A stretch of DNA of 64,000 nt from CALLPQ01 sp964421675 (GTDB taxonomy: Bacteria > Pseudomonadota > Alphaproteobacteria > Caulobacterales > Parvularculaceae). The notes under the pieces were generated by a model. It ran no database searches and was not told the origin of the DNA. It saw nothing but the letters and a program-made list of their open reading frames with translations. Positions within the stretch are counted from its first letter, which is position 1; the number at the start of each line of letters is the position of its first letter. The translations under genes and the position numbers were made by a program. Positions 16,381-25,625 of this stretch are shown here, piece by piece. The stretch is from the NCBI GenBank assembly GCA_964421675.1, contig CAYQXV010000007.1, forward strand, positions 24,541 to 88,540. Direction: 5' to 3'.

Positions 16381-17847
16381 TTACCAGGGCTTTAGGAGCC
16401 CTAGTCCAATCCCATTGCTTTTAACCTCGACCGGCTCGACACCGACCGCTTGAGGCGTCAACAAACCGATTGCCGACATTAGCGAATAGGCAGCAACCTG
16501 TGTATTGCGCTCAGCGGTCGCCAGGGCGACTTGCGAATTCAGGGCCTCCAGCTCAGCATTGAGCACATCTAGTGTTGATCTGGAGCCGACCAATGCCTCC
16601 TTGCGCACCCCTTGCAGGGCTAGTGTGTTGGCATCGACCTGCGCGCGCGCTGATTCGATATTAGCCTGCGCCGCTGTTAATTGCTCCCATGCGGAGATGA
16701 CCTGCGCTTTGATCTGGCGTTCTGCCTCATAAATACGCTGGCGGTCAGCATCATTTTGCGCCTTGGTCTGACGGATCTGCGACAGGCGGGTTCCACCTTG
16801 AAAAATCGGAACATTGACCCGCGCGCCATAGGCAAAAGTGTCAGTCTCAACAATGAAGGTGTTGGGCTCTTCAGCATATTGGTAAGAGGCGGTTGCGGTC
16901 ACGGTTGGCGACAGCGAGCCTTTGGCAATCTTATGACCTCTTTTCGATGCGCGCTCGGTGGCCCGGGCAATCAGAATGGCTGGGGCAATTTCGCGCGCAA
17001 TATTTGTCGCCTCATCGACAGATGTTGGTAGCACGGGAAGCGGTATCTCACCGTCCAGCGTTGCCGGTGACTGGCCAACCAATTGGACATAACGCGCGCG
17101 GCTGACGGCCAATTGCGCACTGGCGCTCGACAGGTTGGCGCGCGCGCCCGCCAATCGCGCATCGGCCTGCGCAACATCTGTTCTGGTGATCTCGCCCACC
17201 CGGAAGCGCACTGAGGCCTGATCAAGCTGGCGCAGGAGCACTTCTACATTTGTATTATTCAATGAAAACACAGCCATATCGCGCACAACATCAAAATAGG
17301 CCGTGGCAACATCGGTAAGCAATTGTTGCTCAATGCCCATGAGCTGCGCTTCTGCGGCATCAATCTGATCGCCCGCCTGACGCAACGCATTGATTGACCG
17401 CAGACCATCGAAGATCAATTGATCACCGGTGACCGCTCCGCTCAATTGGTCGAGTTTTGCATTTTGAATATCAAAGGCACCCCCTGCCGGTGATGTCTGT
17501 GAGGTGTTGGCAATGATATAGCTGCCTTGCGCATTAATCTGCGGCAAAAGACCGGCAAGGGCCTGGGCCCGCAATTCCCCGGTTGCGCGTAACTGGGCGC
17601 GCTGGGCCTGCACTGTCGGGTTGGTTTTGAACGCAACCATAAAAGCATCTTGCAGCGATTCAGCGCTAGCCGCCTGCGAAAGCAGCGCGCTTCCCGCAAT
17701 AATCGCAGCGGCGCTCACCTGTAGAAAAGCGGCGCGCAACCCTTTTTGGGGCTCGCTCGATTTAGCGAGACCAAACTGGGGTTGGCCAGAAGGCCCTCGC
17801 CCGAACTGCCGAGAGACATTGGTTGACCTAGTGCGCGCGGTGATCAT
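16381..17847 (-). CDS. tolC: TolC family outer-membrane efflux/secretion channel
   Basis: The 488-residue product is a trimeric outer-membrane channel subunit for RND pumps or type I secretion. A long N-terminal region (about 1-40) precedes a signal peptide ending near SQAASA|ESLQDAF. Two TolC repeats follow, rich in Ala, Gln and Leu heptads, including FDGLRSINALRQA and FQGGTRLSQIRQTKAQND. The signal peptide begins about 35 residues in, so the annotated ATG may be upstream of the true start. It precedes popZ by about 257 bases. The RND pump at 46849 has no TolC gene of its own beside it, so this could serve it. Confidence 0.9.
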   Translation of the reverse strand: MITARTRSTNVSRQFGRGPSGQPQFGLAKSSEPQKGLRAAFLQVSAAAIIAGSALLSQAASAESLQDAFMVAFKTNPTVQAQRAQLRATGELRAQALAGLLPQINAQGSYIIANTSQTSPAGGAFDIQNAKLDQLSGAVTGDQLIFDGLRSINALRQAGDQIDAAEAQLMGIEQQLLTDVATAYFDVVRDMAVFSLNNTNVEVLLRQLDQASVRFRVGEITRTDVAQADARLAGARANLSSASAQLAVSRARYVQLVGQSPATLDGEIPLPVLPTSVDEATNIAREIAPAILIARATERASKRGHKIAKGSLSPTVTATASYQYAEEPNTFIVETDTFAYGARVNVPIFQGGTRLSQIRQTKAQNDADRQRIYEAERQIKAQVISAWEQLTAAQANIESARAQVDANTLALQGVRKEALVGSRSTLDVLNAELEALNSQVALATAERNTQVAAYSLMSAIGLLTPQAVGVEPVEVKSNGIGLGLLKPW

Positions 17848-18101
17848 TTTCGGAACTCCTTACGAAGGGCTTTTGCCCCTAAACTTTCTATAGTCTGTTT
17901 CCTAACGCCTTATACCTCAGAAAACTTACCAGTTTACGGACAAATCAATACACTGGCTCGCCGCTTGTGTCATGGCGCGCGTACCGTTCGAGATGCTTTT
18001 CTTGATGAAAGTTATGAAACCCGCCATTTGCCGCGCCCCGGAAGGCACCCCGCCTTAGGGCCGCAAGGCGTGCTGGCAATGATGGAAAGGTGATAAAGAA
18101 A

Positions 18102-18178
18102 TGGTAGTGGGAGGCAGATTTGAACTGCCGACCTCCGGGTTATGAATCCGGCGCTCTCACCAACTGAGCTACCCCACC
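18102..18178 (-). tRNA. tRNA-Met (CAT), elongator type
   Basis: A 77-nt tRNA with encoded CCA. The 5' acceptor strand GGTGGGG pairs with TCCCACT (two G-U pairs). The anticodon loop TTCATAA gives CAT, and the T-loop reads AGTTCAAATCT. G1 is paired, unlike in initiators, so elongator Met is likely. A lysidine-modified tRNA-Ile2 with the same unmodified anticodon cannot be fully excluded. Confidence 0.92.
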
Positions 18179-18350
18179 GAAAGGATCGTTCCTATAGCCC
18201 CGGATGCAAATTGGCGCAAGCGCGGATTGTGCTCTTTATAGACCAACCACATACCGTGCTCACGGGGCGGCCAGAAGCCGCGTTCGATGGATTGAGACGA
18301 GTGATCAGACCCTATGGCCTTGCCCTCTGGTGTCCGTGCTTTGTTCCGGA

Positions 18351-19475
18351 TCAATCGATAATGGTCTCTGGCGGAACAATCCGCGAGATAAAGCCAGTCT
18401 TTGGGAACGGCTTGATGACAAATCTGCGCACGGTTTTCCAGCCGCCGCCCAAAAGGATCATGGCAGCACCGAGCATTAGCAGCGTCAGCGCAATCGTATA
18501 AGCCGCATCGATACCCGATTTTGAGAACAAGATACCCAAGGCACTCGCCGCTGAAACCAGCCCCGAAACCACCAGGGCCCGTCGATTAAGGATTAGGGAA
18601 ATCAGCGCAAAGATGAATACGATGACCAATGTGGCAATCGCAGGAAACGCATCCGACGATGTGAACCGATCTTCCCCAGCAATCATCGTTGTCACCGAAA
18701 TAAAAATCATCGGCGCGGCAAATAAATGCAACCAGAATCCATTATCCGACAATCTGGTTTTCCGCTCAGGATCGCGTGCATCGAAATAAATTCCGAGGAA
18801 GAAAAGAAACATCCCGGAACCAAAAAGCCACAGCCATACATTGTCAAAAACCAAATCCGGATCGACAAAGATTGCCAGCGATACAAATACACCTGCAAGA
18901 CTTGCCGCTCCCGTTCCCATTGCGAAAGGCAACTTCATGCGAAAGTAATATGCCAAGATCGCAATTGTCGCGGTGAGGCTTAACACAAGCGGGAAAGCGC
19001 GGAACTGATTGGCGATCTGTTCAAAGTCGCCGCTAAAATCGCCAGCAATACTGGAATAAAGGAAGGTCACACCGGATACGGCAAACCCTGTGAAGGCAAT
19101 TAGAATAACAATGGCCGGTAAAAACAAACGACGCGAGCGCGCAAAAATTTCCGCGATGCCCCACATAATTGCCGCATCAATCAAATAGACAATTCCGGGA
19201 ACAGCCAAGAGACCGCGAATTTCCCCGTCAATATCGCCGCCATCTAATGAAACCCCGGTCAGTTGCGGAATCATAAGCGAGGTAAAAATTCCCAACCCAA
19301 TCGCAAACAGACCAATACCAATGCTGAGAAAGACATCATGGAAATTGCGAATAAACCGCAATTCTTCTTCGCCTGCCGCAGACCCATTCAGTGGTCCATC
19401 GTGTGGTTGCGGATCATCCCTATAGTGTGCATGCAGCGCACCGTCCGTCTGGTTTGTATCCATTGACTGTGACAT
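18351..19475 (-). CDS. Polytopic membrane protein of unknown function
   Basis: I do not recognise this family. From the ATG at 19475 the protein is 374 residues: a polar N-terminus of about 50 residues with His, Asp and Pro, then about ten hydrophobic segments to near the C-terminus. A short basic linker (DARDPERKTRLSDNG) lies between spans six and seven. The start is chosen because AAGGGG lies just upstream of 19475; a longer frame begins at 19514 without an RBS. It stands alone, transcribed toward tRNA-Met. No transporter motif or catalytic residue pattern is visible. Confidence 0.75.
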   Translation of the reverse strand: MSQSMDTNQTDGALHAHYRDDPQPHDGPLNGSAAGEEELRFIRNFHDVFLSIGIGLFAIGLGIFTSLMIPQLTGVSLDGGDIDGEIRGLLAVPGIVYLIDAAIMWGIAEIFARSRRLFLPAIVILIAFTGFAVSGVTFLYSSIAGDFSGDFEQIANQFRAFPLVLSLTATIAILAYYFRMKLPFAMGTGAASLAGVFVSLAIFVDPDLVFDNVWLWLFGSGMFLFFLGIYFDARDPERKTRLSDNGFWLHLFAAPMIFISVTTMIAGEDRFTSSDAFPAIATLVIVFIFALISLILNRRALVVSGLVSAASALGILFSKSGIDAAYTIALTLLMLGAAMILLGGGWKTVRRFVIKPFPKTGFISRIVPPETIID

Positions 19476-19746
19476 CACATGTCCCCTTAAATTAAGGCGC
19501 CAGATAGGTATCAAAGAATATACACTAAACTGAAGCCGACATTGCCCCTGATTTCATGAATGAGATTAGCAAGCTGAATGACGATTACAATTGATATTCG
19601 TCAAACCGTCGGTTCCATGCGGCAGAATGTAGGGTCGAGCGATAAATACAGGGTAAACAACGGGTTAGCGCAGGCAAATCATTGGCCAATCGCATTGGAA
19701 ATCCGCGCAAAAGCACGTGCCAATTGAGAATAGACCCAATAGAGGC

Positions 19747-19950
19747 CTATCCGCGGCTGGTTTCTTCCTTGAGAATATCCGCAACAATTTGATCCAAATC
19801 AGGTCGATTGCCAATTTGATCGATAACCGCCTTGCGCACATGATGAGGCAGTTGATCGGGCGGAATATCGCCCGCAGCACCGATCGTGTTTTTAATCAGC
19901 AAGCGGATTGCACTGTCCGTATCGGGTTTCCAGTCTGATGGCTTGGTCAT
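19747..19950 (-). CDS. Small conserved-looking protein downstream of clpB
   Basis: The 67-residue product is predicted soluble and helical, with a polar start (TKPSDWKPDTDSAIRLLI), a central PPDQLPHHVRKAVIDQI and a C-terminal Asp/Glu-rich helix. I do not recognise it. It starts 12 bases after the clpB stop in the same orientation, so cotranscription with clpB and a stress-related role are plausible but only positional. Confidence 0.6.
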   Translation of the reverse strand: MTKPSDWKPDTDSAIRLLIKNTIGAAGDIPPDQLPHHVRKAVIDQIGNRPDLDQIVADILKEETSRG

Positions 19951-19962
19951 AATCAGGCCTTT

Positions 19963-22623
19963 CTAATTCAATAATGCGCCCGCGGGCAGGCTTTGATCAA
20001 GATTCAGATTGACTGTTGATGGTGTCATATTTTTTGAAATTGGACTTCCATTAATCGTCAAGCCATGTTCATCCGCAGAAATCGTGAGTGCGCTTCCATC
20101 CTTGATGGTCCCAGCAAGGATAAGATCGGCAAGCGGATCTTGAAGGTTCTTTTGTATGGCGCGCTTCAAGGGTCGCGCGCCAAATGCTGGATCAAACCCG
20201 GCATCCCCAAGCCACTGCCGCGATTTATCATCAAGGCTTATGGTGATCTTGCGGCTGTCTAACAATCTTTGCAGTCGAGAAATTTGAATATCAACAATCT
20301 TGTCCATTTGCTCACGCGCTAATCGGTGGAACAGGATCATCTCATCAAGCCTGTTTAAAAATTCAGGTCTGAAATTAGCACGAACCGCTTCCATGACCTG
20401 GTCACGCACCGCACTTGAGGGTTCGTTTTCCGCTTGTTCGGCTAAATATTCCGCCCCAAGATTTGACGTTAGAATAATCAGCGTGTTTTTGAAATCGACC
20501 GTACGCCCTTGCCCATCGGTCAACCGGCCATCATCGAGCACCTGAAGCAAGATATTAAAGACATCAGAATGGGCTTTTTCGACTTCATCAAACAAGACAA
20601 CTTGATAGGGACGACGCCGAACGGTTTCGGTGAGCACCCCGCCCTCTTCATAACCAACATATCCGGGCGGTGCCCCGATCAGCCTTGCAACGGAATGTTT
20701 TTCCATAAATTCTGACATATCGATGCGCGCAATCGCACTATCATCATCAAACAAAAACTCTGCGAGCGCCTTTGTTAGTTCGGTCTTGCCAACGCCGGTT
20801 GGCCCCAAAAATAGGAACGACCCCATTGGACGATTTGGATCTTGCAACCCTGCCCGTGCCCGCCTGACAGCCGCAGAGACCGCGTTCGCAGCATCTTCTT
20901 GGCCAACCACACGCCGAGCAAGGTGGGCTTCCATTTGCAATAATTTATCGCGCTCACCTTCGAGCATTTTATCAACGGGCACGCCCGTCCATCTGGAAAT
21001 TACCGAGGCAATACTTTGGTCATCCACAACTTCCTGCACCAAGGTTCCGCTTGGCGCATCACCCTCGCTTTCGCTATCAGCAAGTTTGGCTTCCAGATCT
21101 GGAATATCGCCATATTTAAGTTCAGAGGCACGCCCCAAATCGCCGCGCCGCTCCGCATCTGCCAATGCCTGGCGCGCCTGATCCAGAGCCTCTTTAACCT
21201 TGGTAGAGGAGGCCAACGCATCTTTTTCCGCGCGCCAGCGGCTGGTTAATTCAGAAGACTTTCCTTCAAGGCCAACCAGTTCTTTTTCAAGTTTTTGCAG
21301 CCGGTCATGCGAGGCATCATCATTTTCCTTTTTTAACGCCTCGCGCTCAATTTTTAGCTGGATAATCCGGCGATCAAGCTCGTCCAACGCCTCTGGCTTT
21401 GAATCAACAGCCATCCGCAATCGAGAGGCGGCCTCATCCACAAGATCAATCGCTTTATCAGGTAAAAAGCGATCCGTAATATATCGATTGGAAAGCGTTG
21501 CCGCCGCAACAATCGCGCTATCTGAAATGCGCACCCCATGGTGCATTTCATATTTTTCTTTTAAGCCACGCAATATTGAAATTGTATCGGCAACCGTCGG
21601 CTCATCAATCAACACCGATTGAAAGCGCCGCGCAAGGGCGGCATCTTTTTCGACATATTGGCGGTATTCATTCAATGTCGTTGCGCCAATACAATGCAAC
21701 TCACCGCGCGCCAAAGCTGGCTTTAGCAAGTTTGATGCATCCATCGCTCCGTCTGTTTTACCAGCGCCAACAATCGTGTGCATCTCGTCGATAAACAGAA
21801 TTATTTCACCATCTGCTGAGGTAACTTCCTGCAGAACGGCTTTAAGGCGTTCTTCAAACTCGCCGCGATATTTTGCTCCCGCAATGAGCGCACCCATATC
21901 CAGCGACAGCAATTTTTTATCGCGCAAACTCTCAGGCACATCGCCGTTGACAATGCGCAAAGCCATGCCTTCGGCGATTGCGGTTTTGCCAACACCGGGC
22001 TCTCCAATAAGAACGGGATTATTCTTTGTACGCCGTGATAAAACCTGCATAGCGCGGCGGATTTCTTCATCGCGGCCAATCACCGGGTCGAGCCGGCCAT
22101 TTCGTGCATCTTCGGTGAGGTCTCGCGCATATCGCGATAGCGCATCATAGGCCTGTTCTGCCCCGGCCGTATCTGCGGTGCGCCCTTTTCGGATATCATT
22201 GATCGCTTGGTTAAGCGCCGTTGCGCTCAACCCTGCCTCTTTTAGGATGTCTGCGCTTTTTGTGCCCGCTTCAATCGTGATTGCGAGCAAAAGCCGTTCA
22301 ACCGTCACAAACTGGTCTTTGGCTTTCTTCGCTAGATCTTCTGCGGTTGTGAAAATTTTTCCCAAAGGCGCGGCAAGATAAATCTGCCCCGATCCGCCCT
22401 CAACTTTGGGCATGGCGTTAATTGCAGCATTAACCTGTTCAAGGGCACGTTCGGGCCGGGCCCCGGCTGCGCGCATTAAATTCGCGCACAAGCCCTCTTC
22501 ATCATCCAAGAGCGCTTTTAACACATGTTCGGGTGTGAATTGCTGGTGGGTTTCGCGCAAGGCAATACCTTGCGCCGCCTGAATAAGACCGCGAGCGCGG
22601 TCTGAGTAATTTTCAAATTGCAT
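19963..22623 (-). CDS. clpB: ATP-dependent disaggregase ClpB
   Basis: ClpB is a cytoplasmic hexameric AAA+ disaggregase working with DnaK. The 886 residues cover the Clp N-domain (about 1-150), NBD1 with Walker A GEPGVGKT and Walker B ILFIDEMHT, the regulatory coiled-coil middle domain (about 410-530), and NBD2 with Walker A GPTGVGKT and Walker B VVLFDEVEKA. The coiled-coil middle domain distinguishes it from ClpA. A small gene follows at 12 bases. I see no obvious heat-shock sigma-32 promoter in the upstream 200 bases, though I did not score one. Confidence 0.97.
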   Translation of the reverse strand: MQFENYSDRARGLIQAAQGIALRETHQQFTPEHVLKALLDDEEGLCANLMRAAGARPERALEQVNAAINAMPKVEGGSGQIYLAAPLGKIFTTAEDLAKKAKDQFVTVERLLLAITIEAGTKSADILKEAGLSATALNQAINDIRKGRTADTAGAEQAYDALSRYARDLTEDARNGRLDPVIGRDEEIRRAMQVLSRRTKNNPVLIGEPGVGKTAIAEGMALRIVNGDVPESLRDKKLLSLDMGALIAGAKYRGEFEERLKAVLQEVTSADGEIILFIDEMHTIVGAGKTDGAMDASNLLKPALARGELHCIGATTLNEYRQYVEKDAALARRFQSVLIDEPTVADTISILRGLKEKYEMHHGVRISDSAIVAAATLSNRYITDRFLPDKAIDLVDEAASRLRMAVDSKPEALDELDRRIIQLKIEREALKKENDDASHDRLQKLEKELVGLEGKSSELTSRWRAEKDALASSTKVKEALDQARQALADAERRGDLGRASELKYGDIPDLEAKLADSESEGDAPSGTLVQEVVDDQSIASVISRWTGVPVDKMLEGERDKLLQMEAHLARRVVGQEDAANAVSAAVRRARAGLQDPNRPMGSFLFLGPTGVGKTELTKALAEFLFDDDSAIARIDMSEFMEKHSVARLIGAPPGYVGYEEGGVLTETVRRRPYQVVLFDEVEKAHSDVFNILLQVLDDGRLTDGQGRTVDFKNTLIILTSNLGAEYLAEQAENEPSSAVRDQVMEAVRANFRPEFLNRLDEMILFHRLAREQMDKIVDIQISRLQRLLDSRKITISLDDKSRQWLGDAGFDPAFGARPLKRAIQKNLQDPLADLILAGTIKDGSALTISADEHGLTINGSPISKNMTPSTVNLNLDQSLPAGALLN

Positions 22624-22728
22624 CGTTTGACCTCAAAATGAGCATCTATCGTCTTTTACACGCCCCAAAAATGGCAGCGTTTGCTTAGCCTTTATGTGGG
22701 GGTTCCATGCTGCATTTCAAGGCAAAAT

Positions 22729-22835
22729 CCCCGCACAGCCCAAGCCATGCGGGGAATCAAGACTGAACCCTATTGGGACAGCCTTAAGGGACACCTGATT
22801 ATTAAGGCCTTAGGGGCAAAACCCTAATCATCAGG
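22729..22835 (-). terminator. Terminator hairpins downstream of the EF-hand gene
   Basis: The stem nearest the EF-hand stop pairs 22794-22807 with 22822-22835 (12 of 14 positions). Further on, CCCCGCA (22729-22735) pairs with TGCGGGG (22748-22754) and on the minus strand runs into ATTTT. Both fit termination of the minus-strand EF-hand transcript before clpB. Confidence 0.6.
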
Positions 22836-22842
22836 CAATTGG

Positions 22843-23301
22843 TTATTCAGATGCACCGCCATCATTTACGGGCACATCGGATGGCTGTTTAGAGGCGACA
22901 TAAAAGGCTTTTACCTCTTCCATGGTCACCAAAGAATCGTCGCCCGCCATTAACGCAAAGCGATTGAGCGCCTCTGCCGCCTGATAGTCCAGATATTCCG
23001 TTTGCGTCAACACACCATCGACATCAGTATCAGCGGCCGCAAAGAACGCCTGAATTTTGCTATCGACCTCAACTGATTCATGTGCAGACTGATCATTTTC
23101 TTCGCCACTGTAAGAAACAGCTTGTGACTCTGAAGATTTCTCAGTCAATTTATCAATTGCATGCTGGGTCGCATCAGATTTAACATCCTCAGCACCATTC
23201 GCAATTTTTGTTTTATCGTCACCCGAAATTGCAGCAACCGATGTCATTGCTGTTGCTGAAATTACGGTACCGGCTAAAAGTATCATCATAATTGAACGCA
23301 T
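22843..23301 (-). CDS. Secreted EF-hand domain protein
   Basis: From the ATG at 23301, behind GGAGAAG, the protein is 152 residues. A signal peptide (MRSIMMILLAGTVISATAM to about residue 24) directs it to the periplasm. An acidic Ser-rich region follows, then an EF-hand loop DTDVDGVLTQTEY. A degenerate second one, GDDSLVTMEEV, lacks the usual spacing. Periplasmic EF-hand proteins bind Ca2+; the partner is unknown. It is monocistronic, with terminator hairpins on its 3' side. Confidence 0.75.
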   Translation of the reverse strand: MRSIMMILLAGTVISATAMTSVAAISGDDKTKIANGAEDVKSDATQHAIDKLTEKSSESQAVSYSGEENDQSAHESVEVDSKIQAFFAAADTDVDGVLTQTEYLDYQAAEALNRFALMAGDDSLVTMEEVKAFYVASKQPSDVPVNDGGASE

Positions 23302-23494
23302 TTTATCTTCTCCTATATGGCCAAATCGCACCCACTGGCTATGCCATGGTTAACCATATAGGATGGTTTGAAGAAAACTCTGCTTAACGTTCCGTAAGCG
23401 TATGAGTTATGACAATATTTTAATGCAGGTATGCTTTTAATGGAGAGACACAATTACAAAATTGTAACCGCAAACATCAATACACAATGATGAA

Positions 23495-24289
23495 TTACAA
23501 TCCGCCTAAACTTGTTAAGGCGCCGCCATCAATTATGATCCCCTGCCCGCTCATCCAGCGCGCCGCATTGGATGATAAAAATACAGCAGCACCTGCAATA
23601 TCATCCGGGTCGCCAAACCGGCGCGCAGGTAATTGACTGGTGATCAGCTTTTCAACTTTGGGGTCTTTCCAAAGCGCTTCAGCAAATTGCGTTTTTACAA
23701 TTCCGGGACAAATGGCATTAACGCGAATATTGTGGCGCGCATATTCAACCGATAGGTTGCGCACGATCTGAAGGTCGGCGGCCTTTGAAACATTATAAGC
23801 GCCAATCCCGCCGCTACCGACCAATCCTCCAATCGAAGAGATGATGACAATCGCACCGTCTTTCTTTTCCACCATGCCGGGTAAAACCATATGCGAAAGC
23901 CAATGCGCGCCCTTCACATTGCAGGTCAAAATCTTATCAAATTGCTCATCGCTCATGTCCGATGATGGACCATAATAGGGATTTACCGCTGCATTGACGA
24001 TCAATATATTGATTGTGCCAAGTTTTGACTTTGATTGATCGGCAAGAGACTGTAATTCCTCTTTATGCGAAATATTGCAGGCAATCGCATAAGCGGCTTC
24101 GCGCCCTTCAGTCTCATTGATTTTATTGGCAACAGTTTCGCACGCTTCAAGGTTACGGCTGGAAACGATGACATTGGCACCATGTTGCGCCAACCGTTGC
24201 GCAATGGCTTCGCCAATGCCCCGCGACGCACCGGTCACCACCGCGTTTTTACCCTTTAGGTCAAATAGAGTGTTCGAAAAATCTGCCAT
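23495..24289 (-). CDS. Short-chain dehydrogenase/reductase (SDR)
   Basis: A 264-residue classical SDR. The NAD(P) motif TGASRGIG is at 19-26, the NxA of the NAG motif at 99-101, a Ser near 151-152 and the catalytic YNVSK with Tyr165 and Lys169. The C-terminus (SGQGIIIDGGALTSLGG) is typical. The Arg after the GASRG turn, and SSRN after beta-2, suggest NADP preference. Substrate cannot be read from sequence; many close relatives are labelled 3-oxoacyl-ACP reductase-like. It is isolated, with its own promoter region on both sides. Confidence 0.85.
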   Translation of the reverse strand: MADFSNTLFDLKGKNAVVTGASRGIGEAIAQRLAQHGANVIVSSRNLEACETVANKINETEGREAAYAIACNISHKEELQSLADQSKSKLGTINILIVNAAVNPYYGPSSDMSDEQFDKILTCNVKGAHWLSHMVLPGMVEKKDGAIVIISSIGGLVGSGGIGAYNVSKAADLQIVRNLSVEYARHNIRVNAICPGIVKTQFAEALWKDPKVEKLITSQLPARRFGDPDDIAGAAVFLSSNAARWMSGQGIIIDGGALTSLGGL

Positions 24290-24413
24290 AATCGTCCTCG
24301 TTTCCTGGTTTCATCACAATACCAAGCCTGGAATAATCATTACAGATTTTCTTACAGTGCGTGCCCCGCGCCCGATAGACCGCGAGGGAGCCTAGCGCCC
24401 AAATTTATTGGGG

Positions 24414-25004
24414 TTAAACAGCCTCAGCGGGCTCAGTTTTCTTTCGGCGTGTGCGCCGAACAGGTTTTGGCTTTTCTTCCGCGTCAACCGAATCAGCGGA
24501 ACCATCAGAATTTGCATCCGCGTTGCTATCAGTCTCATCACCGTCAGATGCGCTAGCCTCGTCTTTGCTAGTTTTCGCATCAGACTTTTCATTGCGCGGG
24601 CGACGTTGACGGCGTTGGCGAGGGCGTTCTTTTTCCTCTGTGCCAGTCTCGTCTTCGCTCAGAGCATCGCCCTCTTTGGGTTTTTGCTCATCGAGAGTGG
24701 GCTGATCGCCCTCAGCAGAGTCGGCATTGTTAGAATTGTTCGAATTGTTCGAATTATTTTGATTTTGAGACGGCGTTGCCTGCGACTGAATGCTTTTGAT
24801 CATTCGGAAATAATGTTCCGCATGCTGTAAGTAATTTTCAGCCTTTACGCGGTCCCCAGAAGAGGTCGCATCACGAGCGAGACTTTGATACTTATCATAG
24901 ATTTGATTAGCAGTGCCCCGGATACGCACATCAGGACCATTTGAGTCTAATGCTCGGTTAATATTGACGCCCTGACGGCGGCGTTGATTACGCCCTCGTT
25001 TCAT
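24414..25004 (-). CDS. DUF4167 domain protein
   Basis: The N-terminal third (about 1-75) is the alphaproteobacterial DUF4167 domain: a basic start (MKRGRNQRRRQG), then NINRALDSNGPDVRIRGTA and YDKYQSLARDATSSGDRV with a helical continuation. The rest is low complexity: an Asn-Asn-Ser run (about 81-92), acidic stretches and a Lys/Arg-rich C-terminus (RRTRRKKTEP), suggestive of nucleic-acid binding and disorder. It is in the usual place downstream of prfA-prmC but separated from prmC by 621 bases without a gene. Function is unknown. Confidence 0.85.
   Translation of the reverse strand: MKRGRNQRRRQGVNINRALDSNGPDVRIRGTANQIYDKYQSLARDATSSGDRVKAENYLQHAEHYFRMIKSIQSQATPSQNQNNSNNSNNSNNADSAEGDQPTLDEQKPKEGDALSEDETGTEEKERPRQRRQRRPRNEKSDAKTSKDEASASDGDETDSNADANSDGSADSVDAEEKPKPVRRTRRKKTEPAEAV
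24728..24766. repeat. 9-bp tandem repeat encoding Asn-Asn-Ser
   Basis: GAATTGTTC is repeated about three times with diverging flanks, encoding NNS units in the DUF4167 protein on the minus strand. The unit is a multiple of three, so copy-number change would alter length without breaking the frame. Confidence 0.7.
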
Positions 25005-25625
25005 ACCAATTCTCGTTCTTTTATTAATTCAAACATACTAATTCCATGACTAGGTCGACCAAGTTAGGGACTAAATTAAGGCCCAAAGGAGGTAACAGAA
25101 TTTCTCAAGGCAAAAGATATTGTGCATCGCTGATTGTGAACATTTCAAATGTCGATACTGCCTCCGGGTTAATCCAATGCTGACTGCACAGATTTTAACC
25201 TTCGGGTACCGTCATCACGAACGGCTCATGATCGTTGGAAATTCCTATTACGTAAGTTGGCCTGTTGTTCAGTCCGTCCTGTTGGCCTAATGCGCGTCAG
25301 CCGAAAACCCCTCTTTGGATGACGCATTTATTTCGTGAACGCATGTTCATTATGCACCCGTAATGGATTAAAAATTAGACATATTGGTTGCTTGAACATA
25401 CTATAGTGCTGTACATTACAGCCCTTAAGTACCCCCATAATAACTTATCAAATTTCTTATTCAACCGTTTTTTTGCCAAATGCGGGCGAGTTTCATGGCT
25501 ACATTGACTGATATGAGCCTTACTTGCGCCAGAACACGCAAATTTGATTGCGCTATCACCTTATCGATCAGGCCCGGCGGTGAGCGGTTTTACAATAACC
25601 CAACATGAAGAATCAGCTGAAAATT
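25005..25625. other. 621-base gene-free region between prmC and the DUF4167 gene
   Basis: No coding frame here looks like protein. It must hold the DUF4167 promoter on the minus strand. A short direct repeat around TTGGCCT (25257-25263 and 25283-25289) is visible, and base composition is AT-rich near 25310-25470. I see no defined RNA structure. An unannotated small RNA is possible. Confidence 0.4.
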
